Positions 36,479 to 43,861 of a DNA stretch of 47,608 nt are shown here, piece after piece. Position 1 is the first letter of the stretch, and every line of letters begins with the position of its first letter. The notes beneath the pieces are model-generated. The model saw only the letters and a list, made by a program, of their open reading frames with translations, searched no databases and was not told where the DNA came from. The DNA comes from a virus. The stretch is from positions 1 through 47,608 of the IMG/VR virus record IMGVR_UViG_3300043570_000747; one strand, written 5' to 3'. A program made the position numbers and the translations under genes.

Positions 36479-37036
36479 TTAAACTTGAATGTATGTATAG
36501 GGGGCAGATACGCTCATATTAAACTCACTTGCGGCTTCTAATGCAGCCTTTAAGCGTAAGCGTGGATTCTTTTGATTCTTTGTAGCATATAAAGCACCTA
36601 GGGCTATCATTCCACCGCTTCCTTCTGCCATATAGTTAACAACATTTTCTCCAACATGAAAGTCTTCATCTATTGTAAATATTCTACCCTCAACTCCAAC
36701 TATAAATATTCCACCCGTATCTTCTTCTGATGATGATCCGATAGACCCGTACCCATTATCTTTAAATGCTTGCTTTACAGAATCAATAAACTTAGTTCTC
36801 ATAAATTTATCAAGACCTGAATTTGTTTTAGTTGGAGTATATTTTGGAGGAGTCCAAGAGTACTGAAGAATCTGACCCATTCTAAATGAATCAGTAAATG
36901 CCACACCGTACTGACCTACTTTAAATACCTTTGGTTCTTTTCTGGCAAGGATCCACCCAGTTTTCTCATCTGAAGCGGCATGGTCTGATGCCATATAAAC
37001 GACACCATTTTGGGCAATTGCTACGATACAGGTCAT
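36479..37036 (-). CDS. proteasome/HslV-like Ntn hydrolase
   Basis: 185 residues, starting Met-Thr. After Met removal Thr1 can act as nucleophile: T1-CIVAIAQNGVVYMASD17 has the Asp17 of proteasome beta subunits. A Lys in ARKEPK sits near the place of Lys33. GSGGMIALGALYA matches the GSG block after strand S5. Length fits HslV (about 175). Possible roles: processing of phage proteins or a decoy of the host proteasome, which actinobacteria possess. No regulatory ATPase gene is nearby. Leaderless start at a TATACT. Confidence 0.75.
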   Translation of the reverse strand: MTCIVAIAQNGVVYMASDHAASDEKTGWILARKEPKVFKVGQYGVAFTDSFRMGQILQYSWTPPKYTPTKTNSGLDKFMRTKFIDSVKQAFKDNGYGSIGSSSEEDTGGIFIVGVEGRIFTIDEDFHVGENVVNYMAEGSGGMIALGALYATKNQKNPRLRLKAALEAASEFNMSVSAPYTYIQV

Positions 37037-37042
37037 AATACC

Positions 37043-37048
37043 AGTATA
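37043..37048 (-). promoter_or_regulatory. -10 box of a leaderless gene
   Basis: Minus strand TATACT, exactly 6 nt before ATG 37036. A TAGACC hexamer 17 nt upstream is a weak -35. Confidence 0.5.
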
Positions 37049-37068
37049 CTAAATATAAATTCGAAGGT

Positions 37069-37368
37069 CTAGTCGTGAAGGACGATATGGTTTAATTTAA
37101 TTAGGGTGTCTTCAAGCTCAGCCTTGACTTCAATAAGCTCCTGAACGGCAGCATAGTACTTATCTCGCCATTCAATTAGATCTCTTTCTAATTTATACAG
37201 CTTAATTTCAAGATCTTTTAATTCCATTCTAAGCATATCTTGTTCACGCTCAGCCTGCCTAATTTTTTCTCTTTTAGACTCTTTAATTTCAGCCACTAAC
37301 GCTGTACCCATACCGCTCAATATTGAGGCGGCAATAACAATAATTACAGAGTTAGCGTCCAGGGTCAT
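37069..37368 (-). CDS. membrane-anchored coiled-coil protein
   Basis: 99 residues. N-terminal membrane helix (SVIIVIAASILSGMGTALVA), then a long coiled coil (KREKIRQAEREQDMLRMELKDLEIKLYKLERDLIEWRDKYYAAVQELIEVKAELEDTL). Layout is spanin-like (inner-membrane spanin) or that of a small structural scaffold. TATAAT lies 9 nt before the ATG. Confidence 0.6.
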   Translation of the reverse strand: MTLDANSVIIVIAASILSGMGTALVAEIKESKREKIRQAEREQDMLRMELKDLEIKLYKLERDLIEWRDKYYAAVQELIEVKAELEDTLIKLNHIVLHD

Positions 37369-37408
37369 AATAGTTTAATTATACCCTAAAATGAGTGCTA
37401 ATACTTAA

Positions 37409-37645
37409 CTAAACAAGCAATTCTGATGCTGCAATATCATTGCCACAGTATCGCTTTTTAATAATAAATTCTTTAACTGCATCAGACCCTAGTTGTCTGC
37501 CAGCAAGAATTACTACCCATCTGGGTTCAAATTTAGATGTTATGCATGTCTCACACATTAACAAGTTAATTGGAATTAGAATTGATTTTCTTACATTTAG
37601 TTTATTTTTAGTCTTATTGCAACAATAACATAATATTTTTTCCAT
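37409..37645 (-). CDS. zinc-ribbon/recombination-mediator-like protein
   Basis: 78 residues: ILCYCCNKTKNKLNVRKSILIPINLLMCETCITSKFEPRWVVILAGRQLGSDAVKEFIIKKRYCGNDIAASELLV. CxxC...CxxC zinc site, then an R-x-V-V-I-L-A-G-R-x-x-G...V...I-x-x-x-x-Y-x-G-x-x-I/A-A-x-E-L pattern seen in a conserved actinophage family of unknown function. Coupled to 37645 by TAATG. Confidence 0.6.
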   Translation of the reverse strand: MEKILCYCCNKTKNKLNVRKSILIPINLLMCETCITSKFEPRWVVILAGRQLGSDAVKEFIIKKRYCGNDIAASELLV

Positions 37646-37842
37646 TAATTAGATTCCTCTACGTGTTCAAAAACGATTTCATCCATTATGGTAAATTCAT
37701 CATTTTCTAGCACTTCTTCTATTTCAATACCATCTTTTTGGTATTTAACTTTTGATGCGTATAGGCCCAAGCTTTCTACTGAGCCGTATAGTCTTTCAGC
37801 ATGAATGAATACGATCTTAATTATTTCGTAGTATTCTCGCAC
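37645..37842 (-). CDS. hypothetical acidic protein
   Basis: 65 residues: MREYYEIIKIVFIHAERLYGSVESLGLYASKVKYQKDGIEIEEVLENDEFTIMDEIVFEHVEESN, beta-rich. Overlaps its neighbours in both directions. No family recognised. Confidence 0.6.
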   Translation of the reverse strand: MREYYEIIKIVFIHAERLYGSVESLGLYASKVKYQKDGIEIEEVLENDEFTIMDEIVFEHVEESN

Positions 37843-38146
37843 TTGGTACCCCTTCCAGTTCGCATCTTACTCCGTAAGACTCGATTAGCTTTTTAACTTT
37901 TCCAACGTAATCAATTACCATTTCTTTTTTAATACCTTCGTATTGCAAAAAATTGTCTTCATATAGTCTTATTGTTAAAAAATCTGGATACCTTACTATG
38001 TCCATCTGCAGACCCATATCAGGCTTTTTAATTTCCCTAATTCTTTTTGCCATTTCTGGCGTGTAAAACACAGGCTTATTTGGCTCACCTGTCCACTCAT
38101 TAACACCATACTTAAAATGGTTTTTGTCTTTATTTATGAATTCCAT
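37817..38146 (-). CDS. hypothetical protein
   Basis: 109 residues from ATG 38146 (MEFINKDKNHFKYGV...), which overlaps the WhiB stop by 17 bp; the frame is open to 38206. FKYGVNEWTGEPNKPVFYTPEMAKRIREIKKPDMGLQMDIVRYPDFLTIRLYEDNF. Mixed alpha/beta, found as a conserved small actinophage type. Function unknown. Confidence 0.6.
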   Translation of the reverse strand: MEFINKDKNHFKYGVNEWTGEPNKPVFYTPEMAKRIREIKKPDMGLQMDIVRYPDFLTIRLYEDNFLQYEGIKKEMVIDYVGKVKKLIESYGVRCELEGVPSARILRNN

Positions 38147-38447
38147 TTTTAGCCCTAATCTTTTTCCAAAATTCTGGTGTCTTGTGTAGATTTCTTGTCT
38201 TATCAATGGATCCAGAATTTAAGTAAATTCCTCCCCATACTCCTTGCTCATCATTTTCCACTCCCGCCTGGTAACACATTTTTGAAACTGGACAACTAAA
38301 ACAAGCCTCATCAATACTTTTTGCTATGTTAACATCTGCTTCATACTTATCGTAGAATAAATTAGTATCCATTCCTCTGCATATTCCCAGATGGAACCAA
38401 TCTAGATCATCTTGATCTACACCTAATTCATTTAAAATGTTTGACAT
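38130..38447 (-). CDS. WhiB-family Fe-S transcription factor
   Basis: 105 residues from ATG 38447; an upstream in-frame start at 38489 is inside the previous gene. Four cluster Cys: C23 (GICRGMD), C49 and C52 (EACFSCPV), C58 (MCYQAGV), then the G-V-W-G-G turn at residues 69-73 that identifies Wbl proteins. These act with the principal sigma factor in actinobacteria, some sensing oxygen or NO. A phage WhiB can redirect host transcription or block septation (as in mycobacteriophage TM4). Here it is a candidate factor for the promoters lacking a -35. Confidence 0.9.
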   Translation of the reverse strand: MSNILNELGVDQDDLDWFHLGICRGMDTNLFYDKYEADVNIAKSIDEACFSCPVSKMCYQAGVENDEQGVWGGIYLNSGSIDKTRNLHKTPEFWKKIRAKNGIHK

Positions 38448-38661
38448 ATTTTGTCGGCAACTTCCAGATTCCTTGTTCGTTAACAGCAATTCTTTCTGTA
38501 ACGCCCCACTGATTCTTTCGGAACATTCCCTTTGTATTAGTAAAGCCGCCTGGAGTTTCTTTCCAAATTAATAGATCATAATTATCCCAATACGATTCTT
38601 GGCTTTTGGTTTTAGATCTTTTTATAAAGACTTCTACACCTTTGAGTGTAAGGTTAAGCAT
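38428..38661 (-). CDS. hypothetical Trp-rich protein
   Basis: 77 residues: EVFIKRSKTKSQESYWDNYDLLIWKETPGGFTNTKGMFRKNQWGVTERIAVNEQGIWKLPTKYVKHFK, beta-rich. AGGAAA precedes ATG; overlaps WhiB by 20 bp, so same operon. Similar small proteins accompany wbl genes in some phages. Unknown function. Confidence 0.6.
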   Translation of the reverse strand: MLNLTLKGVEVFIKRSKTKSQESYWDNYDLLIWKETPGGFTNTKGMFRKNQWGVTERIAVNEQGIWKLPTKYVKHFK

Positions 38662-38697
38662 TTATTTCCTATCTAGTAAGTCCGCCTAGATTTTTAG

Positions 38698-38770
38698 CTG
38701 GCCCACTAGGATTCGAACCTAGGACCTAGAAGTTAACAGCTTCCCGCTCTGCCTGCTGAGCTATGGGCCA
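38698..38770 (-). tRNA. tRNA-Asn (GTT)
   Basis: 73 nt without CCA. Acceptor TGGCCCA/TGGGCCA, D-arm AGCTCAGCAGGCAGAGC, anticodon arm GGAAG-CTGTTAA-CTTCT (GTT), T-arm GGTTCGAATCC, discriminator G. Confidence 0.95.
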
Positions 38771-38832
38771 AAGCAGAAACCGTAGCTTCTATGTATTATT
38801 ATACAGCAAAAACTACGGCTCTGTCAATGATA

Positions 38833-38982
38833 TTATTTGTTTTTTTCTGTTATTTTGACTATATTAACCTTTTTAATTTCATCGTCTATATTAAATATAT
38901 CACCAACATAGTCTCTGGCGTCAGTTTCATTAAAGGCTGTTACCTCTAACTCTACGTCCATTTTAACTTTATAGGTGTTCAT
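38833..38982 (-). CDS. hypothetical beta-strand-rich protein, leaderless
   Basis: 49 residues: MNTYKVKMDVELEVTAFNETDARDYVGDIFNIDDEIKKVNIVKITEKNK. MDVELEVxAFNExDARDYVxDIF..DDEIKxVNIxKI is a common small phage protein pattern. TATACT (38989-38994) is 6 nt before the ATG, with TGA ahead. Confidence 0.6.
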   Translation of the reverse strand: MNTYKVKMDVELEVTAFNETDARDYVGDIFNIDDEIKKVNIVKITEKNK

Positions 38983-38988
38983 GTTCTA

Positions 38989-38994
38989 AGTATA
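38989..38994 (-). promoter_or_regulatory. -10 box of a leaderless gene
   Basis: Minus strand TGA-TATACT, 6 nt before ATG 38982; directly overlaps the stop region of the holin-like gene. Confidence 0.5.
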
Positions 38995-39285
38995 TCACTT
39001 AGCAGCTTTTTTATCTACTGCTGAAAATGCTGCATTGATTTCTGCTACAGTCAATTTACCGTCATCCAGGAAACCACGAGCAAGTTTTTCAACCACCGTA
39101 GCAACTCCTAAAGTGCCAGCCAATATAATAGCCTTGTATGTTTCAATACCGACTACTGCTCCTGCTCCAATTACAGATAATCCTGATGCTGCAAATACTG
39201 CAATTATTCGCATAAAAATATTATTAATGCTTGCAATTGCTCCTGATCCTACCTGTGTTGGCTCTTCAATATATGCCTTTGCCAT
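38995..39285 (-). CDS. holin-like membrane protein with EF-hand-like tail
   Basis: 96 residues: two membrane segments (IIAVFAASGLSVIGAGAVV and KAIILAGTLGVATVVEKLA) followed by FLDDGKLTVAEINAAF, a half EF-hand as in the 79-residue protein at 9574-9813. In actinophages a small two-helix protein of this sort near the endolysin is often a holin. Two nt after the partner gene 39287-39469. Confidence 0.55.
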   Translation of the reverse strand: MAKAYIEEPTQVGSGAIASINNIFMRIIAVFAASGLSVIGAGAVVGIETYKAIILAGTLGVATVVEKLARGFLDDGKLTVAEINAAFSAVDKKAAK

Positions 39286-39286
39286 T

Positions 39287-39469
39287 TTATTCCTCGTTTC
39301 TATTTCTGATCGGACTTGTAATTATCCAAAGAGCAGTTGTTGCCATGATTCCATAACCGACAATAGTCTTTGCACTTCCGTCCAAAACTACCCAAGCAAT
39401 AAACATTCCAAGAAGGGTCCATGCTTGGTCTACCATATCCTTCAGGATATTCTTTATTATTCTTACCAT
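39287..39469 (-). CDS. small holin-like membrane protein
   Basis: 60 residues with two hydrophobic segments (AWTLLGMFIAWVVLDGSAK and VGYGIMATTALWIITSPI) and charged ends. 7-bp overlap with the 814-residue gene; next to the other holin-like gene. Possible holin or anti-holin. Confidence 0.5.
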   Translation of the reverse strand: MVRIIKNILKDMVDQAWTLLGMFIAWVVLDGSAKTIVGYGIMATTALWIITSPIRNRNEE

Positions 39470-41907
39470 TTTCTTCTGCCTCCTTGACCTGGTGAATTAG
39501 CTCCTGAGCTTCCACCAGAACTTCCTCCGCCTCCTGTGCCACCTCCAGTGGCTCCTCCTGCGGCAACTCCTGCGGCGTTAATTGCTGCACCTGCTGCTAC
39601 TACTGTTGCTACAACCATATCTGTTGCCTCTTCTCTTTCTTCATCTGACATGTCTGCGCCTATACTTCCAAATGCATCCAATACTGCTGCTGGATTTGTA
39701 AATAACTCTTCTACAAGTGCTGCTGGGTCTTGCAATAATTCTACTTGTGCTGCAACTTCTGCAGTGATAACAACTTCGTTACCATTTTCATCTTGACGAA
39801 CTTCAACAGGTGTATCCGCAGGCAAATCTTTATATTCAATTCCAGCCTCTTGTATTTGTTCTTTAGTTAAAGATTCTCCAGGGGCAATCGATTCTACAAG
39901 AGCATCTGCAACCAATTCTTTTTCTGCATTAGTTAATTTTCCGTCTTCAGATAAAGTATCTGCAAGATTCTGAACTTCTTCTGCAGTTACTTCACCATCA
40001 CTTGCTAATTCATTTAAAATATCTTCTGCTTCTGATTCATCTATTTTACCATCAGACAATGCATCATCAACAGATTCTTCTACTGCTTTTTCTGATCCCG
40101 CCTCTGGTTCTTCTGCAGGTGGTTCTTCTGCAGGTGGTTCTTCTGCAGGTGGTTCTTCTGCAGGTGGTTCTTCTGCAGGTGGTTCTTCTGCAGGTGGTTC
40201 TTCTGCAGGTGGTTCTTCTGCAGGTGGTTCTTCTGCAGGTGGTTCAACTGGTGCAGGTGGCTCAACTGGTGCAGGTGGAGTGGGAGCTGGCGCAGGTGCT
40301 GGTGCAGGTGCTGGTGCAGGAACTGCATCAATTACTGTTTGTGCGGCTGCTACTATTGTAGGTGCGGTGGTTACCTTTTCTACAGCCACTGAAACATTTG
40401 CAATTGCTGTTATTTTATTTGTTAAGTCTGTGCTTGCATTGCTTAATGATGTAATTGTATTTTGTGAAACAGTTGCAATTGGCGCAATGGCTGTATTTGC
40501 ATTTGCTGTATTTGTTGCAACAATAGCTGTAACTGCTGAGTTTAATGTAGCAATTTGTGCATTTGCTGTATCAATTGCTGCTAATACAGTTGCATTGTCT
40601 GGATCAGGTGTAGGCGTAAACGCATCGCCTTGACTTATTGTTCCAGTAAAGCCTGCGGTAGTGCTTGTATTATTAATAGCTGTTACGGGGCCGCCTGTTG
40701 TTTCTCTTACGTTGAATCTAGCTCCATTTGGGATAGGGCCAGTAACACTTACATCGGCTTGCCATGCTCCATTTGATGGATTTACATCTGCGTTAAATCT
40801 AACCTGAGTCATTTGTGTCTCGGCTGTTTGCAAAGGATAAACTCTTAAATCCCAAGCTACGCTGAGAGTGTTTGTGGTTGTTGAATATGTAATTCCAGAT
40901 CCGTTACTCCACGTAGTCCAGTCGTATCCTGCTATAGAAATAGAGGGAGCATTTGGTGTTTCGTAATAATTAGCACCTTCATTTACTCCAAAAGTTATAG
41001 TTGCATTAGATCCAACATAAACATTATTATATGTAACTCCACCCATCTGTAAATTAAATGGGAGATTCATTCTAACTCCAGCATCGTCTGTATTTGGCAA
41101 AACATTTGTTGTGGTGCCAATAGTTGCTACTAGTGCATTGACTGCATCTTGAGCGTTATTAATTGCTATGTTTGCTTGAGTTAATTGTGTTTGAGCCTCT
41201 GTCCGTGCAGGCGCTACTGCTGCCACCGCCGTAGTTGCTGTAGTAACTGTTGCAGTAGCAGTATCTATTGCTGTCTGTGCTGATTGAACTAAAACTGTTG
41301 CTGTTTCTGATTGGGTAACCTCTGTTGCAATTGCTGTAGAAACTTGCCCTACAGTAACAGATGGAACAGGTGATCCTGCTGGAGTTGCTGCCGTAGCAAC
41401 TGCTTCTGTTAATGATGTAGTTGCAGATTCAACAACCGTGGCTGCTGCTGTAACAACTTCCTGTGCTGTAGCAACCTCTGATGTTTGAGTTGTGGCTGTT
41501 ACGGGTATTGAGGCTACGGCTTGTGTAACTGCCGCTACTGTTGAAGTAATTGCTTGAACAACTGCCGTTGCAGTTTCTACAACTGGGGATAAATTTGAAA
41601 CTTCTGCTACAGCAGTAGTTGCTGCAGTCACCGCAGTGTTTGCTTCAGCTACGGCTGTGTTAGATGCTGTTACTGCTTGTACCGCTGTGGCTATTGTTAC
41701 TGTTGCTGTATCTGATGCGGATGCTGCCTGTGCTACTTCTGTTGTTGCTGTTGCAATTGCTGTGTTTACTGCCTGTTGTGCAGGGCTTACTACAACTTGT
41801 TCTGCAGGAGCAGGAGGCTCATCAGCATTAGCAAAATTAGGACTAAAAAGGAAAAGCCAGCCGATTACAAAAAGGCTGGTTAAAAAGTACTTAATCTTTC
41901 TAGTCAA
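39463..41907 (-). CDS. large secreted surface protein (814 aa), TTG start
   Basis: Starts at TTG 41907, with GGAGAG a few nt upstream. Signal peptide ends near NFANA (residue 28). Residues 35-270 are Ala/Thr/Val heptads (coiled-coil-like). Residues 275-425 form a beta domain (GVTYNNVYVGSNATITFGVNEGANYY...). A second coiled part runs to about 540. Then PAPAPA and nine tandem PPAEE units. Residues 600-680 have dockerin/EF-hand-like loops (DGKIDESEAED, DGEVTAEEVQN, DGKLTNAEKE). The end is hydrophobic, Gly-rich and basic (GQGGRRKW), perhaps an anchor. It looks like a host-surface protein; on a phage it could be a spike or a superinfection barrier. Two holin-like genes follow it. Confidence 0.7.
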   Translation of the reverse strand: MTRKIKYFLTSLFVIGWLFLFSPNFANADEPPAPAEQVVVSPAQQAVNTAIATATTEVAQAASASDTATVTIATAVQAVTASNTAVAEANTAVTAATTAVAEVSNLSPVVETATAVVQAITSTVAAVTQAVASIPVTATTQTSEVATAQEVVTAAATVVESATTSLTEAVATAATPAGSPVPSVTVGQVSTAIATEVTQSETATVLVQSAQTAIDTATATVTTATTAVAAVAPARTEAQTQLTQANIAINNAQDAVNALVATIGTTTNVLPNTDDAGVRMNLPFNLQMGGVTYNNVYVGSNATITFGVNEGANYYETPNAPSISIAGYDWTTWSNGSGITYSTTTNTLSVAWDLRVYPLQTAETQMTQVRFNADVNPSNGAWQADVSVTGPIPNGARFNVRETTGGPVTAINNTSTTAGFTGTISQGDAFTPTPDPDNATVLAAIDTANAQIATLNSAVTAIVATNTANANTAIAPIATVSQNTITSLSNASTDLTNKITAIANVSVAVEKVTTAPTIVAAAQTVIDAVPAPAPAPAPAPAPTPPAPVEPPAPVEPPAEEPPAEEPPAEEPPAEEPPAEEPPAEEPPAEEPPAEEPPAEEPEAGSEKAVEESVDDALSDGKIDESEAEDILNELASDGEVTAEEVQNLADTLSEDGKLTNAEKELVADALVESIAPGESLTKEQIQEAGIEYKDLPADTPVEVRQDENGNEVVITAEVAAQVELLQDPAALVEELFTNPAAVLDAFGSIGADMSDEEREEATDMVVATVVAAGAAINAAGVAAGGATGGGTGGGGSSGGSSGANSPGQGGRRKW
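40106..40240 (-). repeat. nine tandem 15-bp units encoding PPAEE
   Basis: Unit GGTTCTTCTGCAGGT (plus strand) repeated nine times without change, inside the 814-residue gene. Exactness at DNA level implies recent slippage. Flanked by related GGTTCAACTGGTGCAGGT-type units. Confidence 0.95.
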
Positions 41908-41974
41908 CTAAGGCTCTCCAAAGTAAAACAATATTTTTGTTTACTTAGTAATTATAGCAGAATGTTAGTTTAAA

Positions 41975-42163
41975 CTACTTAGGATTATCTGTTTTATAAA
42001 ATCCATTACCTTTAAATTGTATACCGAATGGTGTAAATTGTCTTGTCATTTGTGCATTACATTCTTCACAAATGTATCCTGGATCATTTTCAGAAATTGA
42101 TCTTGTTACAGAAAGTGTTGCGTGGGCATCATCTTCTAGGCACTTATATTCATATACTGGCAT
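41975..42163 (-). CDS. FmdB-like zinc-ribbon protein
   Basis: 62 residues: MPVYEYKCLEDDAHATLSVTRSISENDPGYICEECNAQMTRQF. P-x-Y-x-Y-x-C start, then C-x-x-C, matches the FmdB/putative regulatory zinc-ribbon family, with the first Cys pair reduced to one Cys. Its leader carries a highly structured RNA including the CTGAG pseudoknot element. Confidence 0.75.
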   Translation of the reverse strand: MPVYEYKCLEDDAHATLSVTRSISENDPGYICEECNAQMTRQFTPFGIQFKGNGFYKTDNPK

Positions 42164-42262
42164 TACTTGTCCTTTAATGTTGGTGAGCAGTTTGGGGACA
42201 TACTCAGGTCCATCCTGCGGGTAGCAGCCCGCTATCTGCGACTCCCCGATGAAGGGGTGCAG
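42164..42262 (-). promoter_or_regulatory. structured 5' leader, riboswitch-like
   Basis: Minus strand, after TATAAT (42268-42273). Helix ATCTGC/GCAGAT enclosing CCCC-TTCATC-GGGG; then GCGGG-CTGCTA-CCCGC; then pseudoknot GGAC-CTGAGTAT-GTCC (42196-42211) with loop TGAG pairing CTCA (42184-42187). AAAGGA and ATG 42163 follow within 20 nt. Confidence 0.6.
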
Positions 42263-42276
42263 ATTTCTATTATACC

Positions 42277-42699
42277 TTATTTGATTTTAATTGTTTTTGG
42301 TTTCTTTTCTTCTGGAACAATACGTTCCAAAGAAATACGCAACATGCCGTCTTTTACTTCGGCACCAGTAACTTCAATAAATTCTGCTAATGCAAATTCA
42401 CGAGTAAACTTGCGAGCTGCAATTCCTTTATGAATTACTTTTTCTCCAGATACTTCTGTTTTAATTTCTCCTTTAACTACAAGAGTTTGTTCATTTACAG
42501 AAATGTCTAAATCAGTTCTTGAAAATCCTGCCACTGCTATTTCAATGCAAAATGAGTCTTCATCTTCCATTTGAATTACATTATATGGTGGATAGGTTGA
42601 TTGTGCTGAGTGATTTTGGATTCTAGATAGTCTTTCAAAATCTCTATTGAATCCGATAAAAAATGGATCATTAAAAAAATCCAAAGTTGTTGTTACCAT
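42277..42699 (-). CDS. Hsp20 small heat-shock protein
   Basis: 140 residues. Alpha-crystallin domain: YNVIQMEDEDSFCIEIAVAGFSRTDLDISVNEQTLVVKGEIK...RKFTREFALAEFIEVTGAEVKDGMLRISLERIVPEEKKPKTIKI, ending in the family's I-x-I motif (IKIK). ATP-independent holdase in the cytoplasm; Hsp20 genes are known in cyanophages and T4-like phages, where they may help virion assembly. Leader has an AT-rich stem TTAGTA/TACTAA; no ribosome site inside it, so no thermosensor can be claimed. Confidence 0.93.
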   Translation of the reverse strand: MVTTTLDFFNDPFFIGFNRDFERLSRIQNHSAQSTYPPYNVIQMEDEDSFCIEIAVAGFSRTDLDISVNEQTLVVKGEIKTEVSGEKVIHKGIAARKFTREFALAEFIEVTGAEVKDGMLRISLERIVPEEKKPKTIKIK

Positions 42700-42754
42700 T
42701 TTTGCTCCTTTTAAGCGAGTTAGATTAGTACCCCCGTTAGGCGGATACTAATAT

Positions 42755-42763
42755 ATTATACCA
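42755..42763 (-). promoter_or_regulatory. extended -10 promoter of Hsp20
   Basis: Minus strand TGG-TATAAT about 55 nt before ATG 42699; weak -35. The leader then forms TTAGTA-TCC...GG-GGG-TACTAA and AAAAGGAG. Confidence 0.6.
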
Positions 42764-42785
42764 TCTAGGTAACTAGAATTGCAAA

Positions 42786-43193
42786 TTATTTTTTAGATTT
42801 TGTTCTAATTTTAGCAAGCGCTTCAAAATCTTTTACTTTAGTATCTCCTAGGTATCCCCAGGCATATCCATCGGCAATCATTTGTTCATTAATAGAAATC
42901 TTAGATCCATCTAGAAACACCCACCCAAGAATGCGTCCATATTTTTCTGATGAGTCCATTTTTTCTGTTTTAATAATAACTTCTTTAGCGTCTTTAATCT
43001 TAGACTTGACATACTCTTTAGCCTCTAAGCCTAGAACCTTTTCCGCTTTATTTGTTGTTCTACTTTCTGGAGTATCAATTCCAGCCAGTCTGACTCTTGA
43101 GCTAAAGGATATATCAAAGCCTAGATCAATTTCTACGTCTATTGTATCTCCGTCTACTACATTAGTTACTTTCTTAACGTGGTATTCGTACAT
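42786..43193 (-). CDS. thermonuclease (SNase-like)
   Basis: 135 residues from ATG 43193, which overlaps the endolysin stop. Staphylococcal nuclease fold signature: VVDGDTIDVEIDLG, RVRLAGIDTPE (catalytic Arg and Asp), then EKYGRILGWVFLDGSKISINEQMIADGYAW with catalytic Glu and Arg. Calcium-dependent nuclease; no signal peptide is apparent, so it probably works in the cytoplasm on host DNA or recombination substrates. Confidence 0.9.
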   Translation of the reverse strand: MYEYHVKKVTNVVDGDTIDVEIDLGFDISFSSRVRLAGIDTPESRTTNKAEKVLGLEAKEYVKSKIKDAKEVIIKTEKMDSSEKYGRILGWVFLDGSKISINEQMIADGYAWGYLGDTKVKDFEALAKIRTKSKK

Positions 43194-43735
43194 TACTTCT
43201 TCTTTACGGTTGCCTTTACTGTAGCAGCTTTTGGCGCTGGAGCATCCCAATCTGGACGAGCAACTGCCATTACTAAGCTATATGCTCTCTTCTTAAGAAA
43301 TACGCCATCTCCGTTTGCTTGTGATCCCTTTGCATTACCAGAGGTATTGCCTTCAAAACAATGTAAATTCTTTCCGTCATTCTTGTATACAATTCCAACG
43401 TGCTCTGTATCAGTAGGTGTCTTATCAAAATTAAAAAATACTACATCTCCTGGCTGTGCTTGTCCGATTGGAACAATTCTTTTGTTTTTTGCAAACCATT
43501 GTGCTCCTGCGTCACAAGATGCGAAGCCTTTCTTTGTTGAAGCTGCCACTAAATGAACTAGGCCTGCGTCATCAAAACATCCTGAAACAAACATTGCACA
43601 CCAAGGTTGGTGATTCATTCCATATCTTTTTCCAAAAATTGTATCGTTATTTGGTCCTTCTGAATATCCTTCATCAGCATACTTTTTTGCTGCTGCTAAA
43701 ACTTTTACTGCTAGTGGATGTCTATCTTCTGCCAT
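43193..43735 (-). CDS. CHAP-domain endolysin
   Basis: 180 residues. NHQPWCAMFVSGCFDDAG holds the catalytic Cys and TEHVGIVYKNDG the His of a CHAP (NlpC/P60-like) amidase/endopeptidase; QPGDVVFF is also typical. The C-terminus is Ala/Lys-rich (APAPKAATVKATVKKK) and may bind the cell wall by charge. Cuts host peptidoglycan at the end of infection. TAATG coupling to the thermonuclease; promoter at 43769. Confidence 0.85.
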   Translation of the reverse strand: MAEDRHPLAVKVLAAAKKYADEGYSEGPNNDTIFGKRYGMNHQPWCAMFVSGCFDDAGLVHLVAASTKKGFASCDAGAQWFAKNKRIVPIGQAQPGDVVFFNFDKTPTDTEHVGIVYKNDGKNLHCFEGNTSGNAKGSQANGDGVFLKKRAYSLVMAVARPDWDAPAPKAATVKATVKKK

Positions 43736-43768
43736 TTTATTTCTCCTTATTGTAGTTAACTTACATAT

Positions 43769-43777
43769 ATTATATCA
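43769..43777 (-). promoter_or_regulatory. extended -10 promoter of endolysin operon
   Basis: Minus strand TGA-TATAAT, about 33 nt before ATG 43735; leader ends AAGGAG. It lies just after the tRNA cluster. Confidence 0.6.
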
Positions 43778-43786
43778 TTTTCTTAG

Positions 43787-43857
43787 CTTCTCACCATGGA
43801 TTCGAACCACGATTCTTGCCTCCAAAGGGCAATGTCCTGCCGTTGGACGAGTGAGAA
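43787..43857 (-). tRNA. tRNA-Gln (TTG)
   Basis: 71 nt. Acceptor TTCTCAC/GTGAGAA, anticodon arm TTGCC-CTTTGGA-GGCAA (TTG), T-arm GGTTCGAATCC. No encoded CCA. Confidence 0.9.
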
Positions 43858-43861
43858 ATGG

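Noticed and set aside
40106-40240. Regular 15-bp repeat as a CRISPR array
   Set aside because: No spacers, unit is in frame and codes for PPAEE.
40002-40361. Plus-strand Leu/Val-rich 119-aa frame
   Set aside because: Generated by the tandem repeat on the other strand; no ribosome site.
42700-42754. RNA thermometer before Hsp20
   Set aside because: The hairpin does not include the AAGGAG ribosome site.
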